A stretch of DNA of 38,116 nucleotides, taken from NCBI GenBank assembly GCA_003268905.1, contig QLTU01000028.1:1-38116 (forward strand), in the 5' to 3' direction. Numbering within the stretch: position 1 is the first letter of the stretch; each line of letters begins with the position of its first letter. Of the stretch, positions 12,600-21,170 are shown one piece after another. The notes below the pieces were generated by a model. That model was not told where the DNA came from, searched no databases, and worked only from the letters and a program-made list of their open reading frames with translations. Source of the stretch: Acidovorax defluvii (lineage in GTDB: Bacteria; Pseudomonadota; Gammaproteobacteria; Burkholderiales; Burkholderiaceae_C). A program made the position numbers and the translations under genes.

Positions 12600-13424
12600 T
12601 CACTGGAAGTTGTCGTAAAAAACAGAACTGTTGCCGATCAACTGCTCGCGCGCCGCCAGAGCTTTGAGGATTGACTGGATCTCGCCCCGAAGTGCCGCGA
12701 CGAGTTCCTCAATCCGCTCCGGCGGCATCCGCGCAGAAATGGCGCCGACGCTGACTGCACCCACGGCCGGGCCACCGCAACCCGCAATGGACATGCCAAT
12801 ACCACAGCCGCCTGCGGACAGGCGACCATTGTCAAATGCGTAGCCGTTGCGCCGCGTCTGTTCGACCAGAAGCCACAACTTGTCCGGTGCATGCTCGCCG
12901 GTCAGTTGCTGGCGATTGACCCGAATCGCGTCCTCGATGGCGTCATCGGGCAGGTCAGCCAGCAGGGCCAGGCTGGCCGCACCCACACCCAGCGGTCGGC
13001 GTCCACCAATGTCCAGCGGACTATAGCGAATCGGAAACTCACCCTCCAACCGATCCACGCAGACCGCCTCGTAACCTTCGCGCACGGACAGAAAGACGTT
13101 GTCGCCCGCGCGCGTGGCCAAACGTACCAATGCAGGTCGAACGGTGTGCTGCAAGGCATCGACGGGCACGGATCGATGCCCACTGTCAGTCAACGCCGCA
13201 CCCAGTGTGTAGCGATTGCTCTGCGCGAAGCGGTGAAGTGCGCCCACCTGGCACAAGGCAGTGAGCATTCGATGCACCGTGGGGTGGGGGAGATCCAGTG
13301 CCGTCGCCAGCACCGTCATGCGTGCACCCAACGGTCCGGCATCGGCCACAGCCAGCAACAAGCGCCCAGCCCTGGCGATGGATTGCGCACCGCCTTTTAC
13401 TTTGGAGACTTCAGGATTGTTCAT
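12600..13424 (-). CDS. IclR-family transcriptional regulator
   Basis: The 274-residue protein has the IclR layout: an N-terminal winged helix (SIARAGRLLLAVADAGPLGARM, then PHPTVHRMLTALCQVGAL) and a C-terminal effector domain (VFLSVREGYEAVCVDRLEGEFPIRY, and GCGIGMSIAGCGGPAVGAVSVGA). It is divergent from the ThDP-enzyme and Bug genes with 76 bp between, the usual arrangement for a regulator of an aromatic- or organic-acid pathway. CATATGG and its complement CCATATG occur symmetrically over the two start codons, but this may only reflect the CATATG at each ATG. The effector is unknown. The gene lies in transposon cargo. Confidence 0.9.
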   Translation of the reverse strand: MNNPEVSKVKGGAQSIARAGRLLLAVADAGPLGARMTVLATALDLPHPTVHRMLTALCQVGALHRFAQSNRYTLGAALTDSGHRSVPVDALQHTVRPALVRLATRAGDNVFLSVREGYEAVCVDRLEGEFPIRYSPLDIGGRRPLGVGAASLALLADLPDDAIEDAIRVNRQQLTGEHAPDKLWLLVEQTRRNGYAFDNGRLSAGGCGIGMSIAGCGGPAVGAVSVGAISARMPPERIEELVAALRGEIQSILKALAAREQLIGNSSVFYDNFQ

Positions 13425-13500
13425 ATGGTGGACACGTCGCCTTGGCTCAAATAGGTCACCGCCCTAGTATCACCGCACGAACTCCTACACTTTTCGCCAT

Positions 13501-15288
13501 ATGGACACTGACGCAAACCCTTATCTCGACGTTCCTGCGGCCGACACAGCAGCCACCGCAGTGCCGACCAACCGACTTCGTCTGACTGGTGGCGCGGCGC
13601 TGGCCAAGGCCATCCAGGTGTTGCACGACGGCCCATTGTTCGGCATGGCCGGTTTTCAGTTTGCTACCTACTACGAAGCCATCCGCACGTCGGGCATGCG
13701 GCACTGGCTGATCAACGACGAGCGCTCGGCCATGTTCGCCGCCGACGCCTGGGCCCGCGTCACCAACCGTCCTGCGGTGGTCGATGCCACGCTCGGCCCC
13801 GGCGCCACCAACCTGGTGAGCGGCCTGGTCGAGTCCCTTAACGCCGGTATTCCCGCCGTGGTGCTGGTCGGTGATGCCCACCGCCTGCACGCGGGCAAGA
13901 ACATGACGCAAGAGGGGCGGCAGGTGGATATCCTGCGCCCGGCGGTGAAGGAGTTGCTGCGGGTAGAACACGTCCAACGCATCCCGGAGCTGGTCGGTCG
14001 CGCGTTTGACCTGGCACTGCGCGGTCGGCCCGGCCCCGTCGTCATCGACGTGCCCGAGGACGTGGCCCACGAGTCCTGGGACTTCGACCCCGAGGAGTTC
14101 GACGCGCTGGCACGGCGCGGGAAACCCCTGAAAACCCGTGCCAGTGCCGCACAGGTGGCCACCGCCGTGGAAGCAATTTCAGCCGCGCAGCGCCCTGTGC
14201 TGCTGGTCGGCGGCGGGGTTCATCTGTCAGTCGCCTACGAGTCGCTCGCCAGTTTCGCCCGCTCGCAGAAGATCCCTGTGGCCCACACGCTGAGCGGCAA
14301 GGGCGCTATCGCGTGCAATGACCCATTGTCGCTCGGTGTCTTCGGACGCTACAGCCGGGTGGCCAACGACCTGATCACCGACAGTGATTGCCTGATCGTC
14401 GTCGGTTGCAAGCTCGGCGAGATCGCCACCCGTCGCTACGCCCTCCTGCCCAAGGGAGTACCGGTGGTGCAGATCGACATCGACGCCTCGGAATTCGGGC
14501 GTACCGGCGTGAACGGGATCGCGTTGTGGTCCGACGCGGCCGAAGGCCTGGACGACCTGGCGCAAGCTTGCCTGCCGACACCGGAGACTTTGCGGGCCCG
14601 CCAAGGCCGAATCGATGGTTCGCACGTTCTGCTGTCGCAATGGCGCGCCAGTGCCGCGCAACGCATCGACAGCGAAGCTTCGCCGATCAACGTGGCTAGG
14701 CTGCTGCGCGCCGTCAACGAGGTACTGCCCGAGGATGGCATCCTGATCGCCGACGGCGGCTTCGCCACACATTGGAGTGGCCTGTTTTTTGACACAAAGA
14801 AAGCCGCCAGGCAATTCGTCGCCAACCGCGGCTTTGCGTCGATCGGCTATGGCTTGCCCGCTGCCCTGGGCGCTCAGCTGGCCGCAGGGTCGCGCCGGGT
14901 GATCTAGTTGACCGGCGACGGCGGTCTGAACATGTCGTTGGGAGAACTGGAGACCGCACGCCGCATGGGCGTGCCCCTCATCCTGGTGGTGCTGAACAAC
15001 GCGGCGTCGGGCTATGTCAAAGCCATGCAGCACGCGATGTTCGGACCTGGCAACTACCAGTCCAGCGAGCTGTCGGAGATCGACTACGCGGCTCTGGCCG
15101 AGGCCGTGGGTTGTTTCGGCCTTCGTGTCGAGCGCCCGGACCTGCTTGAGTCTGCGCTGCGCATGGCACTGGCCCAGACCGACCGCCCGACCTTGGTGGA
15201 CGTGGTGGTCACCCGGGATCCGGCACAGATGTTGCCCGGCATCGACGAACGCGGCATGGCCATGAAGGCTGGCGACCGCCCGATCTGA
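13501..15288 (+). pseudogene. ThDP-dependent acetolactate-synthase-like enzyme with in-frame amber codon
   Basis: The frame codes for 595 residues with one interruption. It has an N-terminal pyrimidine-binding domain with the catalytic glutamate near residue 74 (INDERSAMFAADAWAR), a middle domain, and a C-terminal PP-binding domain. A TAG codon at 14,905-14,907 falls in RRVI-stop-LTGDGG, immediately before the GDGG of the metal/ThDP motif; the asparagine pair (VVLNN) follows at the expected distance. One base change (for example from TCG or TTG) would explain it. The first 468 residues alone would lack the diphosphate site. Family relatives include acetolactate synthases and sulfoacetaldehyde or oxalyl-CoA enzymes; substrate unknown. 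It precedes a Bug transporter gene by 29 bp. Confidence 0.85.
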
Positions 15289-15317
15289 ACACCCCTCACA
15301 ACACATCAGGAGACAAC

Positions 15318-16307
15318 ATGACAAACAATGCATTTCTTCGTCGGCGCACGGTACTGGGCGCGATAGCCGTGTGCCCGATCCTCGCCCGCAGCAGCGCAGT
15401 CTGGGGGCAGACGCTATCCGACAGGCCATTGCGCTTCATCCTGCCCATGGCCGCAGGGTCAGTTGGAGACGCCCTTGCCAGGGGAATGACCTCCCACCTG
15501 ACACAGGCGCTCAAGCGTCCCGTGGTGGTCGAGAACCTGCCTGGTGCGGGCGGAATGACCGGCACGGCGCAACTCGTGCGGGCACCTGCCGATGGGTCAG
15601 CACTCGCACTGGTCTCGACCTCGCACGTCATCAACCCCTTCGTTTTCAAGGCCATGCCCTACGACCCGATCAAGGACGTGACCCCGATCACGGTGATCGG
15701 CAAATCGATGATGGTGCTGGTGGTGAACCCGGCCGTGCCCGCGCAAAACCTCGCCGAATTCGTTCGGCTGCTCAAGGCCAGCCCGGGCAAGCTCAACTAT
15801 GGCTCTTCGGGCAACGGCGGTGTCACCCACCTGCCGGCCGAGATGTTCCATCGCGAGGCCGGTGTCAGCGCTCGCCACATTCCGTACAAGGGACTGAGCG
15901 CCCAGGTCACCGACATCATCGCCGGCGTGGTCGAGTACGGTTTTGTCCCGGTGGGAGTGGCAGTGCCACAACTCAAGGCTGGCAAGCGCCGCGCACTGGC
16001 CGTGACTGGGGCGGTGCGCAGCCCAATGCTCTCGCAAGTACCCACCATCAAGGAAGGTGGTCTGGCCTCCTACGTGTACGAACCCTGGCTCGCCATCATC
16101 GGCCCAGCCGGCCTAACGGCGACCCAGACACAGTCACTCTACGGTGATGTCCGCACCACGCTAGAGCAGGAGGAGATGCGCACAATGATGGATGCACAGG
16201 ATATGACCCCCGTCACCATGACACCCAAAGAGACGGCAACCTACTTCCGCTCAGAGATGGCCGCGTACGGAGCCTTGGCGAATTACGCGGGGCTGCGGGC
16301 AGAGTAA
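15318..16307 (+). CDS. Bug-family (TctC-like) periplasmic solute-binding protein
   Basis: The 329-residue protein starts with a twin-arginine-like signal (RRRTVLGAIAVCPILARS) followed by the Bug fold: PLRFILPMAAGSVGDALARGM, VVVENLPGAGGMTGTAQLV, and YGSSGNGGVTHLPAEMF. Bug proteins bind carboxylates or related small molecules in the periplasm. They are hugely expanded in Burkholderiales, and most have no adjacent membrane components, as here. An AGGAGA site precedes the ATG. It is in an apparent operon with the ThDP enzyme and opposite the IclR gene, suggesting that the binding protein and enzyme serve one compound. Confidence 0.92.
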   Translation: MTNNAFLRRRTVLGAIAVCPILARSSAVWGQTLSDRPLRFILPMAAGSVGDALARGMTSHLTQALKRPVVVENLPGAGGMTGTAQLVRAPADGSALALVSTSHVINPFVFKAMPYDPIKDVTPITVIGKSMMVLVVNPAVPAQNLAEFVRLLKASPGKLNYGSSGNGGVTHLPAEMFHREAGVSARHIPYKGLSAQVTDIIAGVVEYGFVPVGVAVPQLKAGKRRALAVTGAVRSPMLSQVPTIKEGGLASYVYEPWLAIIGPAGLTATQTQSLYGDVRTTLEQEEMRTMMDAQDMTPVTMTPKETATYFRSEMAAYGALANYAGLRAE

Positions 16308-16713
16308 CGTGGATGTAAGTAAAATCCCGAGGGTGTGAAAACTTTTGTATAAATGAACAATACACAACACAGCAGGTGTTGATACTGCCCGCGTGAACAC
16401 AATGACATTCACGATGCCTGAAGCCAGGATCGGCGACAGCGACCTGCTCAAACCGCGATGATGGTTGTGTTGCGCTCTTCCAGAATGACGCAGCGTGCAA
16501 ATGATCACATGGACGTGGCGGACGATGATCAAACTATTCCTATATACTTGCGATCGTCGCCGCCGATAGGCAAGAATCAACGGTTCCTAGGGAAACGATG
16601 AAACGCAGCATTCGAGTGTGCCCACCTGAGATCTCCCCTTCGTGGTCAACATCGAGTCGTCGAGATGACAGGGTTGCCACAACGACAACCCCTATTTCAA
16701 TTGCTCGAACCTG
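16308..16713. other. 406-bp non-coding stretch between cargo modules
   Basis: No convincing gene is seen. It contains an inverted repeat CGTGAA/TTCACG with a 10-bp spacer (16,392-16,413) and a TATACT hexamer (16,543-16,548) that could be a -10 for the downstream operon, although no good -35 is visible. The stretch marks the boundary between the IclR/ThDP/Bug module and the GTPase module. Confidence 0.4.
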
Positions 16714-17088
16714 GTGACAAGTCCCTCTATCACCGCGACCACTCAGCTGGGTGTCCAGTACAGCGTACTCAAACTGTACTCATGGCCCGAGCTCAGCCGC
16801 GTTCCATCTGATCTCGTCTTGGACGCCGCACGTGTCTGCGCCTTGCTGGCAGTACGTCCAACCGGCGCTCCCCTGATTGCACGCCTGCTGGACCTCCCAC
16901 GCGAGCGTGTCGCTCACATCGTGGAACTCCTCCATCTTCACGGACATTTGGATGGCACGGCGATGGACGTACGCCCTGCCGAGAAAGAGGAACAGGCGAC
17001 GCTCGATCTGATGGCAGATACAGCCTCAGCCAAGTCCCCCACATTGCTGGGGCGACTTTGGCAGAAGCTATCTGGACGGAAAGACTGA
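16714..17088 (+). CDS. Hypothetical protein, possible winged-helix, first gene of GTPase module
   Basis: A 124-residue protein with a GTG start. I do not recognise the family. Residues about 33-80 (VLDAARVCALLAVRPTGAPL, then PRERVAHIVELLHLHGHLDG) look like a helix-turn-helix or winged-helix segment. The C-terminus is a charged linker followed by LLGRLWQKLSGRKD, a short amphipathic basic tail. It ends 4 bp before the GTPase ATG, so co-translation is likely. In actinobacterial conservons the GTPase is preceded by a DUF742 winged-helix protein; this gene occupies the same place but shows no clear DUF742 sequence match, so the analogy is tentative. Confidence 0.65.
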   Translation: MTSPSITATTQLGVQYSVLKLYSWPELSRVPSDLVLDAARVCALLAVRPTGAPLIARLLDLPRERVAHIVELLHLHGHLDGTAMDVRPAEKEEQATLDLMADTASAKSPTLLGRLWQKLSGRKD

Positions 17089-17092
17089 CTGT

Positions 17093-17659
17093 ATGGAATG
17101 GTCCATCCTTTTCATGGGTCCCGTGGGTGCAGGCAAGACTCGCGCAATCCACACTTTGTCTGACATCGCCGCCGCTGGCACCGAAGTGGAAGCGACCGAT
17201 GAGACGGCATTGATGAAGCAGTTCACCACCGTCTCTATGGATGCGGGGGTGTTGGACCTGGGATCTGGCGACAAGGTTCGCCTGATCGGGGCACCGGGCC
17301 AGGACCGATTCGACTTCATGTGGGACATCCTGCTCGAACAGGCCAAGGCTGTGGTGATCATGATCGACCACAGTCGCACTTCCCGCCTTGATGATCTGGA
17401 CAAGTTTGTGTCTGCGGTCCAAACGCGTGCCTTTGGGCGCCGATTTCCGATGGCGATCGGTGTGACGCATATCGACGAGGCTGCCACGCGTTCGCTGGAC
17501 ATCTACCGGGAGAGGCTCACTCAGCAACCTCCATCATTTGCCAGCGCCCTGGTTCCGGTGTTTCCGGTCGACGCACGCGAAGCTAACGATGTGCGTGCGC
17601 TGGTCATCAGCGTTGGAGCCATGCTGGAAATGGAGATGCGTTTTGCAGCTCGGACCTGA
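17093..17659 (+). CDS. Small Ras-like GTPase (COG2229/CvnD-type)
   Basis: The 188-residue protein has all G motifs: G1 GPVGAGKT (residues 9-16), a threonine pair at 45-46 for G2, G3 APGQDRF (67-73) with the Ras-equivalent Gln70, G4 THID (125-128) and a G5-like VDA (159-161). The APGQDRFDFMWDILL stretch is typical of the conservon/CvnD GTPases that pair with Roadblock/LC7 proteins, rather than of MglA proper. It would switch between GDP and GTP states in the cytosol, with the downstream Roadblock proteins as likely regulators or platforms. It is 4 bp after the preceding gene and overlaps the start of the ABC-phosphatase gene. Confidence 0.9.
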   Translation: MEWSILFMGPVGAGKTRAIHTLSDIAAAGTEVEATDETALMKQFTTVSMDAGVLDLGSGDKVRLIGAPGQDRFDFMWDILLEQAKAVVIMIDHSRTSRLDDLDKFVSAVQTRAFGRRFPMAIGVTHIDEAATRSLDIYRERLTQQPPSFASALVPVFPVDAREANDVRALVISVGAMLEMEMRFAART

Positions 17660-19106
17660 TGCTGGGTCCGAACCCGTTCTATCGCTGCAAGGATTCGGCA
17701 TGTCGATGCACGACCGAATCATTCTCCAGTCCGTCTCGTTCGACCTGCCGCCGAGCGGTTGCACTGTCCTGCTGGGACCGTCTGGCACCGGAAAATCGTC
17801 CCTCGTGCGCACCTTGGCGGGGTTCAACGATCACCACCCGGCCATGCGGCATTGGGGTCGAACCAGTTACCGGGGTTCGCAACTGGTGCAGGGCAACCGG
17901 CCCGCACTGGTTGTACAGAAGGCGCAGCTGCTGGTCTCCACTGTGCTTGACAACCTGCAGGACGGATTGCCTGACCGCTCGCGCATGACGCGGGCCGAGC
18001 AGGTCGCACACATCAGTCGGGTCGTTTCCGAACTGGGCGAGACTTGGGTGATCGATGCGTTCGCCGCGCCGGTCATCGACCTCGGGCTGTCTCAGCAGCG
18101 GATAGTGTCGATTCTGCGCGCGATGTTGGGTTGCCCCTTGCTTTTGATGCTGGATGAGCCCACCACAGGGATGGTCGAATCCGACGCCCTCCACCTTCTG
18201 ACGCTCGTGCAACGACTGGCCGCGAACCGGGCGATCCTGGTGGTTCTGCATCACCTGGGTCATGCCCGATTTGTCGCCGACAGAGTCATCTTGATCGCCA
18301 GCGGTAGCGTCCAGGAGTTTGCGGACACCGAGACCTTCTTCAGCGCCCCCAAGAGTGAGGCTGCGCAACAGTTCATCCGCACGGGATCGTGCCCCGAATA
18401 CCCGATCAAAGAAGTTGCGCCCCAAGATGCTTCGACGGCCACAGCCGAGTTTGCCCCAGTCGCATCATTGAAAGCATCACCCAGTCCGATGCCGCGCAAT
18501 GAGCCAACTGAAGCCGAGCGCCCCGACTCGCCACCGGCGCCCGTTTCCGGGCCAACGCAGGACATCGGAACCCCCTCGGCGTCGGCCAAAAGCGCCGCGT
18601 GCGGCCCCAGAGGCTTCGTGTGGCTGCTGCCCGGTCAACTGGCTGGTACTCCTTGGCCGGGGATCTTCCGAGAGACCAGTAGAGATCTCGACGATCTGCG
18701 AAACGTGGGCGTCACTCGTCTGGTGAATCTGACCGAAGAGGTTATGGATCCTGCAGCGCTGGCGCCTTTCGGCATCAGCGCACACACCTTGCCAATGCCC
18801 GACATGCATGCGCCCACGGCCGCCCAAGCTGCGCGGCTGTGTGCCGATATCGATACTTGGCTCCGGTCCGGTGAAGTCGTGGCACTGCATTGCCGGGCTG
18901 GACTCGGGCGCACCGGCACCCTGCTGGCGGCCTATTGGCTGTGGCGGGGCCACGGTGAGCGCACCGCCGTCGATGCCACCAACAGGATTCGTCAATTGAA
19001 CAACAACATGATCCAGTCTCAGGAACAGGTCCGGTTTCTGGAGGAATTTGCCCTGCGACTGACTCATAACCCCCATTCGCGGCCGTCGGCCTTGAATCCC
19101 ATCTGA
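17643..19106 (+). CDS. ABC ATPase fused to a tyrosine/dual-specificity phosphatase
   Basis: From a TTG at 17,643 (GGAG 7 nt upstream) the protein has 487 residues. Residues 12-240 are an ABC ATPase: Walker A GPSGTGKS (45-52), a degenerate signature LSQQR (149-153), Walker B LLLMLDE (166-172), and H-loop His203. A Pro/Ala-rich linker spans 250-320. Residues 322-475 form a protein-phosphatase domain with the P-loop HCRAGLGRTG (416-425) and a candidate general acid Asp387 in PMPDMHAPT. ATG 17,700 has a good AGGA site but would remove the first ABC strand (VLSLQGFGM), so I prefer the TTG. No membrane partner is encoded nearby, so a signalling or mechanical role is more likely than transport. Confidence 0.85.
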   Translation: MQLGPDAGSEPVLSLQGFGMSMHDRIILQSVSFDLPPSGCTVLLGPSGTGKSSLVRTLAGFNDHHPAMRHWGRTSYRGSQLVQGNRPALVVQKAQLLVSTVLDNLQDGLPDRSRMTRAEQVAHISRVVSELGETWVIDAFAAPVIDLGLSQQRIVSILRAMLGCPLLLMLDEPTTGMVESDALHLLTLVQRLAANRAILVVLHHLGHARFVADRVILIASGSVQEFADTETFFSAPKSEAAQQFIRTGSCPEYPIKEVAPQDASTATAEFAPVASLKASPSPMPRNEPTEAERPDSPPAPVSGPTQDIGTPSASAKSAACGPRGFVWLLPGQLAGTPWPGIFRETSRDLDDLRNVGVTRLVNLTEEVMDPAALAPFGISAHTLPMPDMHAPTAAQAARLCADIDTWLRSGEVVALHCRAGLGRTGTLLAAYWLWRGHGERTAVDATNRIRQLNNNMIQSQEQVRFLEEFALRLTHNPHSRPSALNPI

Positions 19107-19157
19107 CTATGGGCAATGGTCTTTTCCAACAAATCTCCCATCATCTAGGACAAACCC

Positions 19158-19565
19158 ATGAGCAAACTCGACGACACCCTCCAACGCGCCCTGACCAGCA
19201 TTCCCGAATGCGTCGCTGCCGGTTTTGTGGACCTGGCCTCCGGGATGGTGCTGAGCATCAAGACCGTTGACTCCCACCCCAGCGAAGTCTTCGACATGCT
19301 CGCGGCCGCCACCGCCGACCTGTTTCAAGGTCCGAACGTCGTCGCAATCGAAAAGGTTTTCAAGAAATCGCGCGGCCTGCCTGAAAACGTCGAGCAACAT
19401 TACTTCCAGGAAATCATTGTCAACAGCGACAACCTGATCCACGTGTTCCTTCGAGGCAAGCGCCAACAACAGGTGGTCTGCTTCGTGTGCCGCAAGGGAG
19501 CCAACCTGGGGATGGTGCTCACCAAGGCACGTGTTGCCATGCCTGAGGTTGAAGCAGCGCTCTGA
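19158..19565 (+). CDS. Roadblock/LC7-like protein (1)
   Basis: A 135-residue protein with the Roadblock pattern: an N-terminal helix (LDDTLQRALTSI), strands GFVDLASGMVLSIKTVD, a helix (SEVFDMLAAATADLF) and paired strands FQEIIVNSDNLIHVFLRG and QVVCFVCRKGANLGMVL. Roadblock proteins dimerise and act as GAPs, GEFs or scaffolds for Ras-like GTPases such as MglA and CvnD. An AGGA site precedes the ATG. The insertion VFKKSRGLPENVEQHYF in the middle is longer than in MglB. It lies 52 bp after the ABC-phosphatase gene in the same direction. Confidence 0.75.
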   Translation: MSKLDDTLQRALTSIPECVAAGFVDLASGMVLSIKTVDSHPSEVFDMLAAATADLFQGPNVVAIEKVFKKSRGLPENVEQHYFQEIIVNSDNLIHVFLRGKRQQQVVCFVCRKGANLGMVLTKARVAMPEVEAAL

Positions 19566-19604
19566 CCCATCGCAGCAGTTATCTGATTTGAAAGGGACGT
19601 CATC

Positions 19605-20003
19605 GTGTCGAACGCAGCCAACCATGACCAACGCGCCAGCAAGGTACGCAGCCTCCTGCGCGCCCTGCATGCCACGCTGGCCGAAGTGGAGGCTTCCGCC
19701 GTCGTCTCGCGAGACGGCATCACGGTGGCCTCCTTAATGGCACCCAGTGCCGACAAGGACCGCTTCGGCGCCATGTGCGCGTCGCTGCTGGCGCTGGCCG
19801 ATCGGGCAGCCAGAGAGGTAGACCGTGGCCGCCTTCGGCAGGTGATCCTGGACGGCACTGGAGGCCCGATGCTGTTGACCCAGGCTGGCGACACTGCGGT
19901 GCTGGCCGTGGCAGCTGCCCCACAGTCCAACCTCGGCCGACTCATTCTGGAAACCCGCAAAGTATCGATTGAACTCGCGGCACTCATGAGCGCGAGCGCC
20001 TGA
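19605..20003 (+). CDS. Roadblock/LC7 domain protein (2), MglB-like
   Basis: The 132-residue protein starts at GTG with an AAGGGA site. It is the clearest Roadblock domain of the cluster: LRALHATLAEVEASAVVSRDGITVASLMA, FGAMCASLLALADRAAREV, QVILDGTGGPMLLTQAGDTAVLAVAA and a final helix LGRLILETRKVSIELAALM. This is close in pattern to MglB and actinobacterial CvnB proteins, so it is the best candidate for the direct GTPase regulator. It is 39 bp after Roadblock protein 1 and 23 bp before the globin chimera. Confidence 0.88.
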   Translation: MSNAANHDQRASKVRSLLRALHATLAEVEASAVVSRDGITVASLMAPSADKDRFGAMCASLLALADRAAREVDRGRLRQVILDGTGGPMLLTQAGDTAVLAVAAAPQSNLGRLILETRKVSIELAALMSASA

Positions 20004-20026
20004 GGCGATTTCCCTATCCTCACAAC

Positions 20027-21154
20027 ATGACATCACTGCACTACCAAGGACACACGGTCCACTGTCGAGCAAAAGAAACCGCGCTGGACGCTTTTGTCCG
20101 GGCTGGATTGGGCATCACGTTTTCATGCAAGAGCGGTGTCTGCCAGCGCTGCATGATCAAACGCCTCGATGGCCCACCGCCCGAAGATGCCAAACGCAAG
20201 CTCCCGCAGCGCCTTCAGGACGCAGGGTATCTGCTGGCCTGCCAATGCACACCTGCGGAAGACATGGTGCTGGCCCCACGGTCACCCGAGGACATGCTCA
20301 CGTCTTGTGTGTTGATGCAGATAGACCGGCCTGACAACCGCATCTGCGTGCTCAGCTTCGAGGCTGTCTCGGAGCTGGAATTCACCCCGGGACAGCATGC
20401 CCAACTGCTGCATCCAGATTGGGCCGATCCCATTGGCATGGAGCTCATGGGTCGGGATGAATCTACAAACTGGATACAAGCGACAGTCCACATCCCCGAC
20501 GGTCCGTGTCCACATTGGCTGACGGACTCCGATGCCGCCTTCGGAGTGACATTCGATCTGCGCGGCCCATTCCCGGTCGAACCATCGCAGGAAGTGACCC
20601 CACTGCCCCCAGACCCTGAGCTGTGGACAGCGCTGGACGGCGGTCGGACTGTGCGGGCTGTGCTGGAGAGCTTCTACGAATCGGTCTATGCCGATGCCTT
20701 GCTGCGCCCCTACTTTGAGCGTGTCACCATGGACCGCGTCATCGGGAAGCAATATGCCTTTCTGATGCAGAGCATCACTGGCGAAGCGGTTTACATCGGG
20801 GAGCGCCCCCGCAACTCTCACCACTGGATGGTGATTCCGGACAGCGTGTTCGATCACCGACAGAAACTCATGCTTGACGCACAGCAGGCGCATGGACTCA
20901 CTGAGGAACTGATCGAACGCTGGTCACGCTACGAAGAGCAGTACCGGCCTGACATCGTGAAGTATTCGCCCTGGGCGCGCCGGATCGGGGATCAACTTGT
21001 GGAAACCGAACGGTACGATTCGCTGGTGCTGGGCGAAGCAACCGTCTGTGACTATTGCGCGCTGGAAATAGCCGCCGGCACCGAGGTTCGCTACCACGTA
21101 CGACTCGGTCAGGTCGGGTGCAAAAACTGCGCTCCATCTCTCAAGACTGCCTGA
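20027..21154 (+). CDS. Chimera: [2Fe-2S] ferredoxin, FNR-like barrel, truncated globin, zinc ribbon
   Basis: The 375-residue protein has four parts. Residues 1-90 are a plant-type ferredoxin with Cys34, Cys39, Cys42 and Cys72 (C-x4-C-x2-C-x29-C). Residues 95-190 resemble the FAD-binding beta-barrel of ferredoxin reductases (CVLSFEAVSELEFTPGQHAQLL), but the RxYS flavin motif and an NAD domain are absent. Residues 199-312 are a bacterial globin (VLESFYESVYADALLRPYFERV, FLMQSITG) with probable proximal His265 in NSHHWMVI. Residues 341-368 carry CDYC and CKNC, a zinc-ribbon-like pair. Electrons could pass from the Fe-S cluster to the heme, or the protein may sense O2, NO or redox state. The domain order is opposite to that of flavohemoglobins. 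Confidence 0.82.
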   Translation: MTSLHYQGHTVHCRAKETALDAFVRAGLGITFSCKSGVCQRCMIKRLDGPPPEDAKRKLPQRLQDAGYLLACQCTPAEDMVLAPRSPEDMLTSCVLMQIDRPDNRICVLSFEAVSELEFTPGQHAQLLHPDWADPIGMELMGRDESTNWIQATVHIPDGPCPHWLTDSDAAFGVTFDLRGPFPVEPSQEVTPLPPDPELWTALDGGRTVRAVLESFYESVYADALLRPYFERVTMDRVIGKQYAFLMQSITGEAVYIGERPRNSHHWMVIPDSVFDHRQKLMLDAQQAHGLTEELIERWSRYEEQYRPDIVKYSPWARRIGDQLVETERYDSLVLGEATVCDYCALEIAAGTEVRYHVRLGQVGCKNCAPSLKTA

Positions 21155-21170
21155 ACGACTTCGGTGAGTC

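Noticed and set aside
14905..14907. TAG as a recoded codon (pyrrolysine or suppression) in the ThDP enzyme
   Set aside because: No pyrrolysine machinery or recoding signal is visible and this class of enzyme does not use it; a nonsense mutation is simpler, though readthrough is not excluded.
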